A stretch of DNA of 64,000 nt, taken from contig NZ_SMFN01000016.1 in the NCBI RefSeq assembly GCF_004349135.1, positions 1 through 64,000 on the forward strand. Direction: 5' to 3'. The notes beneath the pieces are model-generated. The model made no database searches, had not been told where the DNA came from, and worked only from the letters and a program-made list of their open reading frames with translations. Positions 8,318 through 15,518 of this stretch are shown piece by piece (the first letter of the stretch is position 1; every line of letters starts with the position of its first letter). This DNA comes from Flavobacterium sandaracinum (GTDB lineage: Bacteria > Bacteroidota > Bacteroidia > Flavobacteriales > Flavobacteriaceae). A program made the translations under genes and the position numbers.

Positions 8318-8797
8318 ATGTTTCAAAAAACCATATTTCTAGTGCTTTTACTTACTATAGTTTCTTGTAAAGATTCTGATGCAAAAGAAAAAGAAAAAAT
8401 AAAAGCTGCCAATTGGCTTTTGGGAAATTGGGAAAACAAAGCCGTTGATGGTACTCTGACCGAATATTGGAAAAAAGTAAACGACAGCACTTTTCAAGCA
8501 ACTTCCTACTTCATCAAAGAAAAAGACACGCTGCACTTTGAATCCATAACCTTACAACAAAAAGGAGAAGTGCTAACGTATACTGCAACCGTAAAAGGAC
8601 AAAATAATGACAATCCGGTCGCTTTTAAATTAACGGGTGAAACAGAAAAACAAATGGTTTTTGAAAATCCAAAACACGATTACCCTCAAAAAATAAGTTA
8701 CACCCAAATTAATGCAGACAGTTTAGTGGCAAAAATTTCGGGAATCCAACAAGGAAAACCAAGTTCTGAACAGTTTTCGATGAAAAAAATCAAATAA
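8318..8797 (+). CDS. Lipoprotein of the DUF6265 type
   Basis: A 159-residue lipoprotein. The N-terminus MFQKTIFLVLLLTIVSC has a lipobox with the acylated cysteine at residue 17, followed by a charged linker rich in lysine and glutamate. The mature domain contains LGNWENKAVDGTLTEYWKK, FESITLQQKGEVLTYTATV, and MVFENPKHDYPQKISY, a pattern I associate with the DUF6265 beta-barrel family of exported Bacteroidota proteins. Function is unknown. After Lys-Asp-rich position 18 there is no obvious retention signal, so the final membrane is uncertain. It is a single gene with its own terminator. Confidence 0.8.
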   Translation: MFQKTIFLVLLLTIVSCKDSDAKEKEKIKAANWLLGNWENKAVDGTLTEYWKKVNDSTFQATSYFIKEKDTLHFESITLQQKGEVLTYTATVKGQNNDNPVAFKLTGETEKQMVFENPKHDYPQKISYTQINADSLVAKISGIQQGKPSSEQFSMKKIK

Positions 8798-8823
8798 AAC
8801 CTTAACCCTTTATATCCAAATCA

Positions 8824-8855
8824 AAACCTTGCACGAAATTGTAAGGTTTTTTTAT
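8824..8855 (+). terminator. Rho-independent terminator after the lipoprotein gene
   Basis: Stem AAACCTTGC (8824-8832) pairs with GTAAGGTTT (8841-8849) with one wobble. It is followed by a run of T. Confidence 0.8.
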
Positions 8856-9005
8856 GCTCAAAAAAGTAAAATCAAGAAAAAATAATTGCTTTTCCACAAA
8901 GTTTGATTAATACATGCCACATAAAAAGCTATCACATGCTGCATGGATGCAACAAAAAAAGCAAAACCAAAATAACAACTTTATTAATTTATAGCAATCT
9001 TATAT

Positions 9006-9039
9006 CAAGAGGTTTAAGATTCCAGCGTTAAACCTTTTG
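9006..9039. promoter_or_regulatory. Stable intergenic hairpin of unknown role
   Basis: CAAGAGGTTTAA (9006-9017) can pair with TTAAACCTTTTG (9028-9039) along 12 positions with one wobble and a 10-base loop. It is the only clear structure in the 450-base gap before the ankyrin gene apart from the promoter at 9147-9180. There is no T run, so it is not an obvious terminator. Confidence 0.35.
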
Positions 9040-9146
9040 TTGATTTTGGTGTCAAAAAAGAATAGTTTGGAATAACATATTTATAGTTGATGAAAACAAA
9101 AAGTTAAATGTGAACCGGTAAAAAAAAAGTGATAATTGCTGTTTTA

Positions 9147-9180
9147 TTTGCTTGTCATATTAGATTAATTTTTACATTTG
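9147..9180 (+). promoter_or_regulatory. Bacteroidota-type promoter for the ankyrin gene and downstream cluster
   Basis: TTTG at 9147-9150 (-33 region; a further TTG lies at 9152) and TACATTTG at 9173-9180, an exact TAnnTTTG -7 box. The spacing is 22 (or 18) bases. The predicted start would leave a leader of about 60 bases before the ATG at 9248. Confidence 0.6.
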
Positions 9181-9247
9181 CATTATTCTTATTTAATCTA
9201 AATAATAATACAATTTACTTTACTAGTTAAGAAACCCTATAAAAATT

Positions 9248-10744
9248 ATGAAAAAGAATCTTTTCATCTCTTTTGCCTTAGTCGCTACTTTATTTGTGAA
9301 TGCGCAGCAAAAAAACACACTTTTGGAGCAGTCATTCTGGAAAACATCACCAGATGTAAATGCAGTTAAAGCTGAAATTGCAAAAGGAAACAGCCCTTCA
9401 GCCGCTACTCCAAATGCTTTTGATGTTACTGTTATGGCTATTAATAATGATGCGCCTGCAGCAACAATACAATTCTTACTGGAGCAACCCGGGAATGAAG
9501 TCAGCAAATTGACGCACGACAATCGTATTTATTTACACTGGGCCGCCAACAAAGGAAATGTAGCAATTGTAGAATACCTTATCAGCAAAGGATCTGATCT
9601 TAATTTAGAAGACAGCAAAGGAGAAACTCCGCTAACATTTGCAGCTATTGGAGGTCAAAACAATACCGCACTGTATGATGCCTTTTTTAAAGCAGGAACC
9701 GATCCAAAGAAAAAATACAAAGACGGTGTCAACCTGTTATTAATGGCTATCGCATCCGACAAAAACCTCGCGCTTACTACTTATTTCACAACCAAAGGAA
9801 TGTCAATTAAGGATACTGACAGTGATGGAAATACCGCTTTTGATTACGCTGCAAAATCAGGCAACCTACCGCTATTAAAATCCCTATTAGAAAAAGGAGT
9901 AAAAAATACTGACAGTGCACTGCTGTTTGCAGCACAAGGTTCCCGTAGAGATGTGACACCTCTTGAAACCTACAAATACTTAGTTGAAGATTTAAAAATC
10001 AAACCTACTGCGACAAGCAAATCAGGTGAAACGGTGCTTCATTTATTGGCAAGCAAACCCAACCAAACCGAAATTATAAATTACTTTTTATCCAAAGGCG
10101 TAGATGCTAATAAAGTCAATAATGAAGGAAATACAGCAGTAATGGCATCTGCTTCTGCTAGAGATAATGCAGTATTAGAACTGTTATTACCAATAGTAAA
10201 AAACAACAATGTTCAAAATCTAAAAGGAGAATCGGCATTGACAATGGCTATAAAAGCAGGAACTCCTGAGGCAGTTGCACTTCTTTTGAACAAAGGTGCA
10301 GATGCAAAAGTACTGGATAAAGACGGGAACAATTTAGGATATTACCTGATTCAATCCTACAAACCATCAGGTCGCGGACCAGAGGCAACGACTCAAGATC
10401 CTTTTGAAACCAAAATAAAATTACTTCAAGATAAAGGTTTAAACTTAGCCACTCCTCAAAAAGACGGGAATACATTGTATCATTTCGCCATAATTAAAAA
10501 CGATTTGGCTTTATTGAAAAAAATCGGCGCTTTAAACATCGATATCAATGCCAAAAACAAAGATGGTTTAACAGCATTGCACAAAGCAGCTATGATTTCT
10601 AAAGACGATGCGATATTGAAATACTTAGTATCCATAGGTGCAAAAACAGACATTATCACTGATTTTGACGAGAGTGCCTATGCCTTGGCACAAGAAAATG
10701 AGACATTAACAAAAAACAAAATTTCTTTAGACTTTTTAAAATAA
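9248..10744 (+). CDS. Exported ankyrin-repeat protein
   Basis: A 498-residue protein with a signal peptide (MKKNLFISFALVATLFVNA, then QQKN). Nearly the whole mature chain is built of ankyrin repeats, roughly nine to ten. Recognisable units include DNRIYLHWAANKGNVAIVEY, KGETPLTFAAIGG, DGNTAFDYAAKSGNLPLLKS, GETVLHLLASKPN, KGESALTMAIKAGTPEAVAL and DGLTALHKAAMI. Ankyrin repeats bind other proteins, so a periplasmic scaffold or chaperone role is likely. The DUF2271 gene begins 16 bases downstream and the PepSY reductase and apbE follow, so it probably serves that flavin electron-transfer system. The specific partner is inferred, not shown. Confidence 0.88.
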   Translation: MKKNLFISFALVATLFVNAQQKNTLLEQSFWKTSPDVNAVKAEIAKGNSPSAATPNAFDVTVMAINNDAPAATIQFLLEQPGNEVSKLTHDNRIYLHWAANKGNVAIVEYLISKGSDLNLEDSKGETPLTFAAIGGQNNTALYDAFFKAGTDPKKKYKDGVNLLLMAIASDKNLALTTYFTTKGMSIKDTDSDGNTAFDYAAKSGNLPLLKSLLEKGVKNTDSALLFAAQGSRRDVTPLETYKYLVEDLKIKPTATSKSGETVLHLLASKPNQTEIINYFLSKGVDANKVNNEGNTAVMASASARDNAVLELLLPIVKNNNVQNLKGESALTMAIKAGTPEAVALLLNKGADAKVLDKDGNNLGYYLIQSYKPSGRGPEATTQDPFETKIKLLQDKGLNLATPQKDGNTLYHFAIIKNDLALLKKIGALNIDINAKNKDGLTALHKAAMISKDDAILKYLVSIGAKTDIITDFDESAYALAQENETLTKNKISLDFLK

Positions 10745-10760
10745 AAAATAGCATAAACAC

Positions 10761-11243
10761 ATGAAATCAATCTTAAAAATCAGCCTTTCAATAGCCTTTT
10801 TGTTCCTTGTATCAGCTACGGTTTCAGCACAAACGAGCAAATACAAATGCATGCTGCAAATGTCAAACTACATGGGCGAAGGCGCTTATATTGTAGTTTC
10901 ACTTGTAAACGCTAAAGGCGAATATGTAAAAACATTGTATGTAATGGGTGACGATAAAAAATGGTACAAAACGATAAAAGAATGGCATAAATTCTATTCT
11001 AAAAAACCAGAAAACATCAGTGCCAAAACGGGAGCTTCTGTAACTGGCGGCGATCGCAGCATTACCACAATAGAAATTGAAGATGCTAAAATCAACAAAG
11101 GCTATAAATTGCGATTTGAAACTGCAGTAGAAGATCATAAATATTACGCCGCTGATTTAGAAATTCCGCTTACAACGGAAGGAATTGCTGCAAAAACGGA
11201 AGGTAAAAACTACATTCGCTACGTAAGATTGAACAAAATCTAA
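10761..11243 (+). CDS. DUF2271 exported protein with ApbE-type flavinylation motif
   Basis: A 160-residue protein with a signal peptide (residues 1-23, ending SATVSA before QTSK). The mature domain fits DUF2271, a small periplasmic family that in many genomes travels with PepSY-domain reductases and ApbE. Residues 90-95 read TGASVT, matching the (S/T)GA(S/T)x(T/S) site where ApbE attaches FMN. S93 would be the acceptor by analogy with NqrC. This makes the protein a likely covalent FMN carrier outside the cytoplasm. It lies 16 bases after the ankyrin gene and about 90 before the PepSY reductase, with a strong hairpin in the second gap. Family call is fairly firm; flavinylation is inferred from motif and context. 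Confidence 0.82.
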   Translation: MKSILKISLSIAFLFLVSATVSAQTSKYKCMLQMSNYMGEGAYIVVSLVNAKGEYVKTLYVMGDDKKWYKTIKEWHKFYSKKPENISAKTGASVTGGDRSITTIEIEDAKINKGYKLRFETAVEDHKYYAADLEIPLTTEGIAAKTEGKNYIRYVRLNKI

Positions 11244-11270
11244 AACAAACAGCTTTTACATCAAACCATT

Positions 11271-11314
11271 TAAGTCATATGAGCTTTTACAAAACGTAAA
11301 ACTTATATGGCTTA
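11271..11314 (+). promoter_or_regulatory. Long intercistronic hairpin between DUF2271 and PepSY-reductase genes
   Basis: TAAGTCATATGAGCTTTTAC (11271-11290) pairs with GTAAAACTTATATGGCTTA (11296-11314) across almost the full length with wobble pairs and one bulge, loop AAAAC. It has no T tract. It is related in sequence to the inverted repeat at 34345-34511. It could protect or split the message between the two genes. Confidence 0.5.
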
Positions 11315-11334
11315 TATGTTAAAATTTATTACCA

Positions 11335-13533
11335 ATGACTCTTTCTTTTTGGCGTTACTCACACTTGGCTTTGGCTGTATTTTCTGCTGCGTTTCTAGTA
11401 TTAGCATCCGTAACTGGCGTCATCCTTGCCGTCGATGCCATACAAGAGAAAACACCGCCCTACAAAGTAGAAAATTTCGAAAAGATAACCCTTGGAAAAA
11501 CCTTACCTGTACTTAAAAAAGCATATCCTGAAATAACGGAATTGAGTGTTAACCACAATCAATTTGTAACTCTGCAAGGTATCGACCAAGAAGACAATGA
11601 TATCAATGCCTATATTAACGCAAGAACTGGAAAAATACTTGGACAACCCATCAAAAAAGGGGAATTTATACAATGGACAACAGCGCTGCACCGTTCTTTA
11701 TTTCTTAAAGAAACCGGGCGTTTTATTGTGGGCTTTATTTCCTTTTTGTTGGTATTAATTTCCATTTCGGGTTTTGCTTTAATACTCAACCGCCAAAGAA
11801 GTCTTCGCAGTCTATTTTCTAAAATTGTAAAAGAAAATTTCGCTCAATATTACCATGTTTTTTTAGGCCGATTATCGCTGATTCCGATTCTGATTATCGC
11901 ACTTTCAGGAACCTATTTAACCCTGGAAAAGTTTAATTTTTTCATCGAAAAAACCGATTCAGAAGAAAAAACCGAAATAGTTGCAACTACTCCTATTTCC
12001 AAAAAAGGTACTGCTACTTCTATTTTTAAAAACACGCTTCTGGCTGATGTTAAAAAAATTGAATTCCCATTTTCAGATGATCCCGAAGAATATTATATTA
12101 TTACATTACAAGACCGAGAAATAGAAGTCAACCAGATTACCGGAGCCATTGTCAGCGAAACTCCTTTTCCGCTTCAAACTTTAGTATCGGATTGGAGTCT
12201 AGATTTACATACCGGTCGCAGCAGTATTTTATGGGCGATAATTTTAGGAATCGCGAGTTTAAATATTCTCTTTTTTATCTACTCGGGTTTTGCCATGACA
12301 TTAAAACGAAGAGCGAGCCGCATTAAAAATAAATACAAAGCTGAAGAAAGTACTTTCATTTTGTTAGTTGGTTCCGAAAATGGTAGTTCGCTATTATTTG
12401 CCAATGCGATTCAAAAACAATTGCTTGCGCACGGAAAAAAAGTTTTCCTTACCGAGTTAAATAATTATTCGGTATATCCAAAAGCAGAACATCTTATCGT
12501 ATTTACTTCAACACACGGATTGGGCGATGCGCCATCTAATGCGAGTAAATTTGTTTCGCTTATCAATAAGACGGTACAGCAGCAAAAAATTAATGTTTCG
12601 GTAGTCGGATTTGGGTCGAAAGCGTATCCAGATTTTTGTGGTTATGCACAGGAAATTGATGTTTTATTAGCACAACAAAATTGGGCGAAACGCTTGTTAG
12701 AATTACAAACCGTAAACGACAAATCAGCAGACGAATTTGTAAGTTGGGTGAAATTATGGAGTGCCAAAACAGGAATTCCACTTTCGGCTACTCCATCTTT
12801 ATACAATGAAGTTCCAAAAGGTTTACAAAAAATGACAGTACTTGATAAAACGGCTATTTCTGATACCGAGCATACCTTTTTGCTCACATTACGCACCAGC
12901 AGAAGCGCTAAGTTTACTTCGGGTGACCTCTTAGCTATTTATCCAGCAAACGACAACCAAGAACGACTTTACTCTATCGGGAATCATAACGGCAACATAC
13001 AATTAGTGGTGAAATTACATCCTACAGGGTTAGGTTCTGGCTATTTATATACTATGGAACCGGGTTCTGTTTTCAAAGCACGAATCATTAAGAACCAAAA
13101 TTTCCATTTCCCTAAAAAAGCATCTAAAGTAGCGTTGATTTCAAATGGAACAGGGATTGCTCCTTTTTTGGGAATGATAGAACAAAATAAGAAAAAAACC
13201 GAAATTCATTTGTATTGTGGCTTTCGAAAAGCAACTGAAACTGTTTTAGGATATGAAAAATTTGCTGATGAAATGATTAAAAAACAACAACTTAAAAGTT
13301 TTTATCTGGCTTTATCCCGTGAAGTAAACCATCACTATGTAATGGATCTAATCAACCGAGATGCTGATTTTTTTATGGATTTACTGTCACAAGGAGGCGT
13401 TGTAATGATTTGCGGTTCCCTTGCGATGCAAAAAGATGTGGAAGCAGCTCTTGACACACTTTGTCTAAACAAAACAGGGAAGGGAATTGCTGACTACAAA
13501 ACTAATGATCAAGTGCTGACGGATTGTTATTAA
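11335..13533 (+). CDS. PepSY-domain membrane reductase fused to flavodoxin and CysJ-like FAD/NAD(P)H domains
   Basis: A 732-residue four-span membrane flavoreductase. The N-terminal half is a PepSY_TM core: spans near 9-33, 130-151, 175-197 and 296-321, with an extracytoplasmic PepSY loop and histidines H119 (TALHRSLF), H174 and H292 that may bind heme. A flavodoxin domain follows (about 340-475, phosphate loop GSENGSS), then a CysJ-like FAD module (RLYSIGNH at 544) and an NAD(P)H-binding module (SNGTGIAPF, YCGFR, MICGSLAMQKDV). Known relatives reduce ferric siderophores or act in flavin-based electron export. It should move electrons from cytoplasmic NAD(P)H across the inner membrane. Neighbouring DUF2271 and apbE genes suggest a flavinylated acceptor. 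Confidence 0.9.
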   Translation: MTLSFWRYSHLALAVFSAAFLVLASVTGVILAVDAIQEKTPPYKVENFEKITLGKTLPVLKKAYPEITELSVNHNQFVTLQGIDQEDNDINAYINARTGKILGQPIKKGEFIQWTTALHRSLFLKETGRFIVGFISFLLVLISISGFALILNRQRSLRSLFSKIVKENFAQYYHVFLGRLSLIPILIIALSGTYLTLEKFNFFIEKTDSEEKTEIVATTPISKKGTATSIFKNTLLADVKKIEFPFSDDPEEYYIITLQDREIEVNQITGAIVSETPFPLQTLVSDWSLDLHTGRSSILWAIILGIASLNILFFIYSGFAMTLKRRASRIKNKYKAEESTFILLVGSENGSSLLFANAIQKQLLAHGKKVFLTELNNYSVYPKAEHLIVFTSTHGLGDAPSNASKFVSLINKTVQQQKINVSVVGFGSKAYPDFCGYAQEIDVLLAQQNWAKRLLELQTVNDKSADEFVSWVKLWSAKTGIPLSATPSLYNEVPKGLQKMTVLDKTAISDTEHTFLLTLRTSRSAKFTSGDLLAIYPANDNQERLYSIGNHNGNIQLVVKLHPTGLGSGYLYTMEPGSVFKARIIKNQNFHFPKKASKVALISNGTGIAPFLGMIEQNKKKTEIHLYCGFRKATETVLGYEKFADEMIKKQQLKSFYLALSREVNHHYVMDLINRDADFFMDLLSQGGVVMICGSLAMQKDVEAALDTLCLNKTGKGIADYKTNDQVLTDCY

Positions 13534-13535
13534 AT

Positions 13536-13580
13536 CCTCTCCCCTGCCCTCTGCAAAGGAGAGGAGCCGAAACTGGATTG
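13536..13580 (+). repeat. GGAGAGG-type intergenic repeat
   Basis: TCCTCTCCCCTGCCCTCTGC-AAAGGAGAGGA forms an inverted repeat (CCTCTCC with GGAGAGG) followed by GCCGAAACTGGATT. A diverged partner occurs at about 62147-62188 (CTCTGTAAAGGAGAGGAAGCCGAAGCTAGATT). Both directly follow a gene on the plus strand. Confidence 0.55.
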
Positions 13581-13713
13581 AAAAATTTATGATTAATCGA
13601 TTTCCCTCTAAGGACTTTTTTGGGGCTTTTAGGTATTTAAATAAATAATGACATCTACAAGGTTTTGGAAATCTTGCAGGAATAAAAATGTTATTACAAG
13701 CAAACTCCTTTTA

Positions 13714-13840
13714 CTACGCGTGAGTGATGGCAGTGGAGCTCTTTTTTGGAGAGGCTTTTTTCAGCCTCTCCAAAAAAAGCGGGAACGAACAGCACGACCC
13801 GAAGTCTCTTCTTTTTTGATGAGACTTCGGGGCACGCCCA
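13714..13840 (+). ncRNA. Three-way-junction structured element (Flavo-1-like), copy 2, upstream of apbE
   Basis: Outer helix GCGTG near 13719 pairs with CACGC near 13833. Within it, hairpin 1 is CTTTTTTGGAGAGGC (13741-13755) with GCCTCTCCAAAAAAAG (13764-13779), and hairpin 2 is CCGAAGTCTC (13799-13808) with GAGACTTCGG (13821-13830). The junction strands GTGATGGCAGTGGA and AGCGGGAACGAACAGCACGA resemble those in the copies before topB (TGATGGAAGTGGCA, AGCGGACAGCAGGA) and cysS. It ends about 20 bases before the apbE start, in the same direction. The 67-codon frame running through it is not coding. The rest of the 328-base gap is the repeat at 13536-13580 and plain AT-rich DNA. Confidence 0.6.
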
Positions 13841-13861
13841 AATTATTTTAAACCAAATTTT

Positions 13862-14863
13862 ATGTCTAAAAAATACTTTTTTTTAATGATTACGTTGCTT
13901 CTTGTGGTTCAAGGAAGTTATGGGCAAGCTTTACGAAAAAGAACCACCTTACTTATGGGCAGCCGGTTTGACATTACCATCGTTGCTAAAGATTCGGTAT
14001 CTGCAGAACAAAACATAGATGCTGTTATTGCCGAAATTACCCGAATAGAAAATTTAATTTCTGATTGGAAACCGGACTCGCAGGTCTCTGAAGTGAATAA
14101 AAATGCGGGAATTCGTTCCGTGAAAGTGGACAAAGAAGTTTTTGAATTAACACAAAGAGCGATTCGGTTTTCTGAAATCACTAATGGCGGTTTTGACATC
14201 AGTTTTGCGGCAATGGATAAAATCTGGAAGTTTGACGGTTCCATGACTGCCATGCCTTCGGCGGAAGCCATTCAGAAATCGGTTGAAAAAGTGGGTTACA
14301 AAAATATAATCTTAGATAGCGTTCAATCCACCATTTTCCTGAAATTAAAAGGGATGAAAATTGGATTTGGCGCTTTAGGAGAAGGATATGCCACAGATAA
14401 ATGCCGTGACATGATGCTAGCAAAAGGCATCAAAGCCGGTATTATAAACGGATCAGGAGACATGAGTACTTGGGGGAAACAGCCGAATGGAAAAACTTGG
14501 AATATTGGTATTACGAATCCTTTTTATCCCGAAAAACTATTGGCTGTAGTTCCCTTAGAACAAGATGCTGTAACCACCTCGGGCAGCTACGAAAAATTTG
14601 TTGTTTTTAATGGCAAACGCTATTCGCATATTATCAATCCGTCAACTGGTTATCCCGCTACAGGATTATGTAGCGTGACAGTTTTTGGACCAAATGCAGA
14701 AACCGCAAACGGCTTGAGTACTTCTTTAATGGTTCTAGGCAAAAAAGCAGGACTGCTTTTGCTACATAAATACGCTGATTATAGTTGCGTGATGATTACA
14801 GATGACGGAAAAGTAGTGAAATCAAAAAACTTCCGAATCAAGAAATTTAAGGCACGACTTTGA
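13862..14863 (+). CDS. apbE: FAD:protein FMN transferase
   Basis: A 333-residue exported ApbE. The signal peptide is residues 1-21 (ending GSYG before QAL). The enzyme splits FAD and attaches FMN through a phosphoester to a Thr or Ser of target proteins, outside the inner membrane. Family motifs are FDISFAAMDKIW, a GALGEGYATD segment, NGSGDMSTWG, TTSGSYEKF and HIINPSTGYPA. In the usual Mg-binding stretch (normally ADGLSTA) this protein has ETANGLSTSLMVLG, so the common aspartate is N283. The likely substrate is the DUF2271 protein encoded 2.6 kb upstream. A structured element lies just before the start. Confidence 0.94.
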   Translation: MSKKYFFLMITLLLVVQGSYGQALRKRTTLLMGSRFDITIVAKDSVSAEQNIDAVIAEITRIENLISDWKPDSQVSEVNKNAGIRSVKVDKEVFELTQRAIRFSEITNGGFDISFAAMDKIWKFDGSMTAMPSAEAIQKSVEKVGYKNIILDSVQSTIFLKLKGMKIGFGALGEGYATDKCRDMMLAKGIKAGIINGSGDMSTWGKQPNGKTWNIGITNPFYPEKLLAVVPLEQDAVTTSGSYEKFVVFNGKRYSHIINPSTGYPATGLCSVTVFGPNAETANGLSTSLMVLGKKAGLLLLHKYADYSCVMITDDGKVVKSKNFRIKKFKARL

Positions 14864-14956
14864 TTTTTCAAAGCTTAACCTCCAAATTAAAATGCCTTTT
14901 CTATAAAAACAAACTTCCTATTTGTGGTTAGAATGTAACATAACACCTTATTTGAA

Positions 14957-15065
14957 AGCAATTTCATAAATCTAGCACATCTCTTTAGGGCGTGTTAGGC
15001 ATTGCATAGAAAATTTCCATCATTCGCATCGCCGCATTATTATTCGCATCTTCCGTTTTTAACAC
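14957..15065 (-). pseudogene. higA: Remnant of a HigA-type antitoxin
   Basis: Downstream of the toxin relic, the minus-strand frame starting at 15065 reads LKTEDANNNAAMRMMEIFYA, then MPNTP, a TAA stop at 14985-14987, then RDVLDL and another stop. This matches the start of HigA antitoxins (KTE ... A ... R ... IF.A ... TPE.DEL.LL) with two stops and no helix-turn-helix left. The order toxin then antitoxin is the normal HigBA order. No ATG start is present. Confidence 0.5.
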
Positions 15066-15089
15066 TTTTCAATTCATCATATTTTCTAT

Positions 15090-15410
15090 TTATTTTATTA
15101 AAATTTTAGTGTCAAATGCAATAATTTCGATATTGATTTTATCATATTCCTCGTGCGTTCCAAACCAAATAACATAACAAGCGCTTTGTAGAAAATTGAC
15201 AGTAATCACTAGCCGAAAATCATTCCCTTTGCTATTAAAAACTACTCTTCTATTGTTGACAATATTGGCATTACTCTAAACTTCTTTAAGTTTAATAAAT
15301 GTTTTAAATTCAACTTTTGAAAGCTTATTACACCAAATTAATAAAGGCATTTTTGCCAAGGGAAATACTTTGATATAATGTGAAATCATTTTCTTTACTA
15401 AAATTTTCAT
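15090..15410 (-). pseudogene. higB: HigB-type mRNA interferase toxin, inactivated by an in-frame stop
   Basis: Reading the minus strand from the ATG at 15410 gives 106 residues interrupted once, by TAG at 15276-15278 (codon 45). The start is MKILVKKMISHYIKVFP. After the stop the frame continues with NANIVNNRRVVFNSKGNDFR, LVITVNF and YVIWFGTHEEYDKIN. These are the signature segments of HigB toxins (NNRVVFNIKGN.YRL, FVGTH.EYDKI). Length and frame are otherwise intact, so a single substitution may have killed it. It is the only gene-like content of the 655-base gap between apbE and valS, together with the antitoxin remnant. Confidence 0.82.
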
Positions 15411-15461
15411 ACACAAATACATTTTTGAATTTTTCAATTTGCGAATTTTTAAAAACCAAAA

Positions 15462-15494
15462 AATCCCATCTACTTTTTTACAGTAGATGGGATT
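15462..15494 (-). terminator. Terminator after valS
   Basis: A perfect 12-bp stem AATCCCATCTAC (15462-15473) with GTAGATGGGATT (15483-15494). It is followed on the minus strand by a T-rich stretch. Confidence 0.85.
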
Positions 15495-15518
15495 CTATAT
15501 TTCTAAAAGATTGAACGG

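Noticed and set aside
8051-8326. 91-codon minus-strand frame between topB and the lipoprotein gene
   Set aside because: It overlaps both neighbours and covers repeat-like DNA. No family motif or start context.
13648-13851. 67-codon plus-strand frame upstream of apbE
   Set aside because: It runs across the two hairpins of the structured element. Its residues follow the stem sequences and show no protein features.
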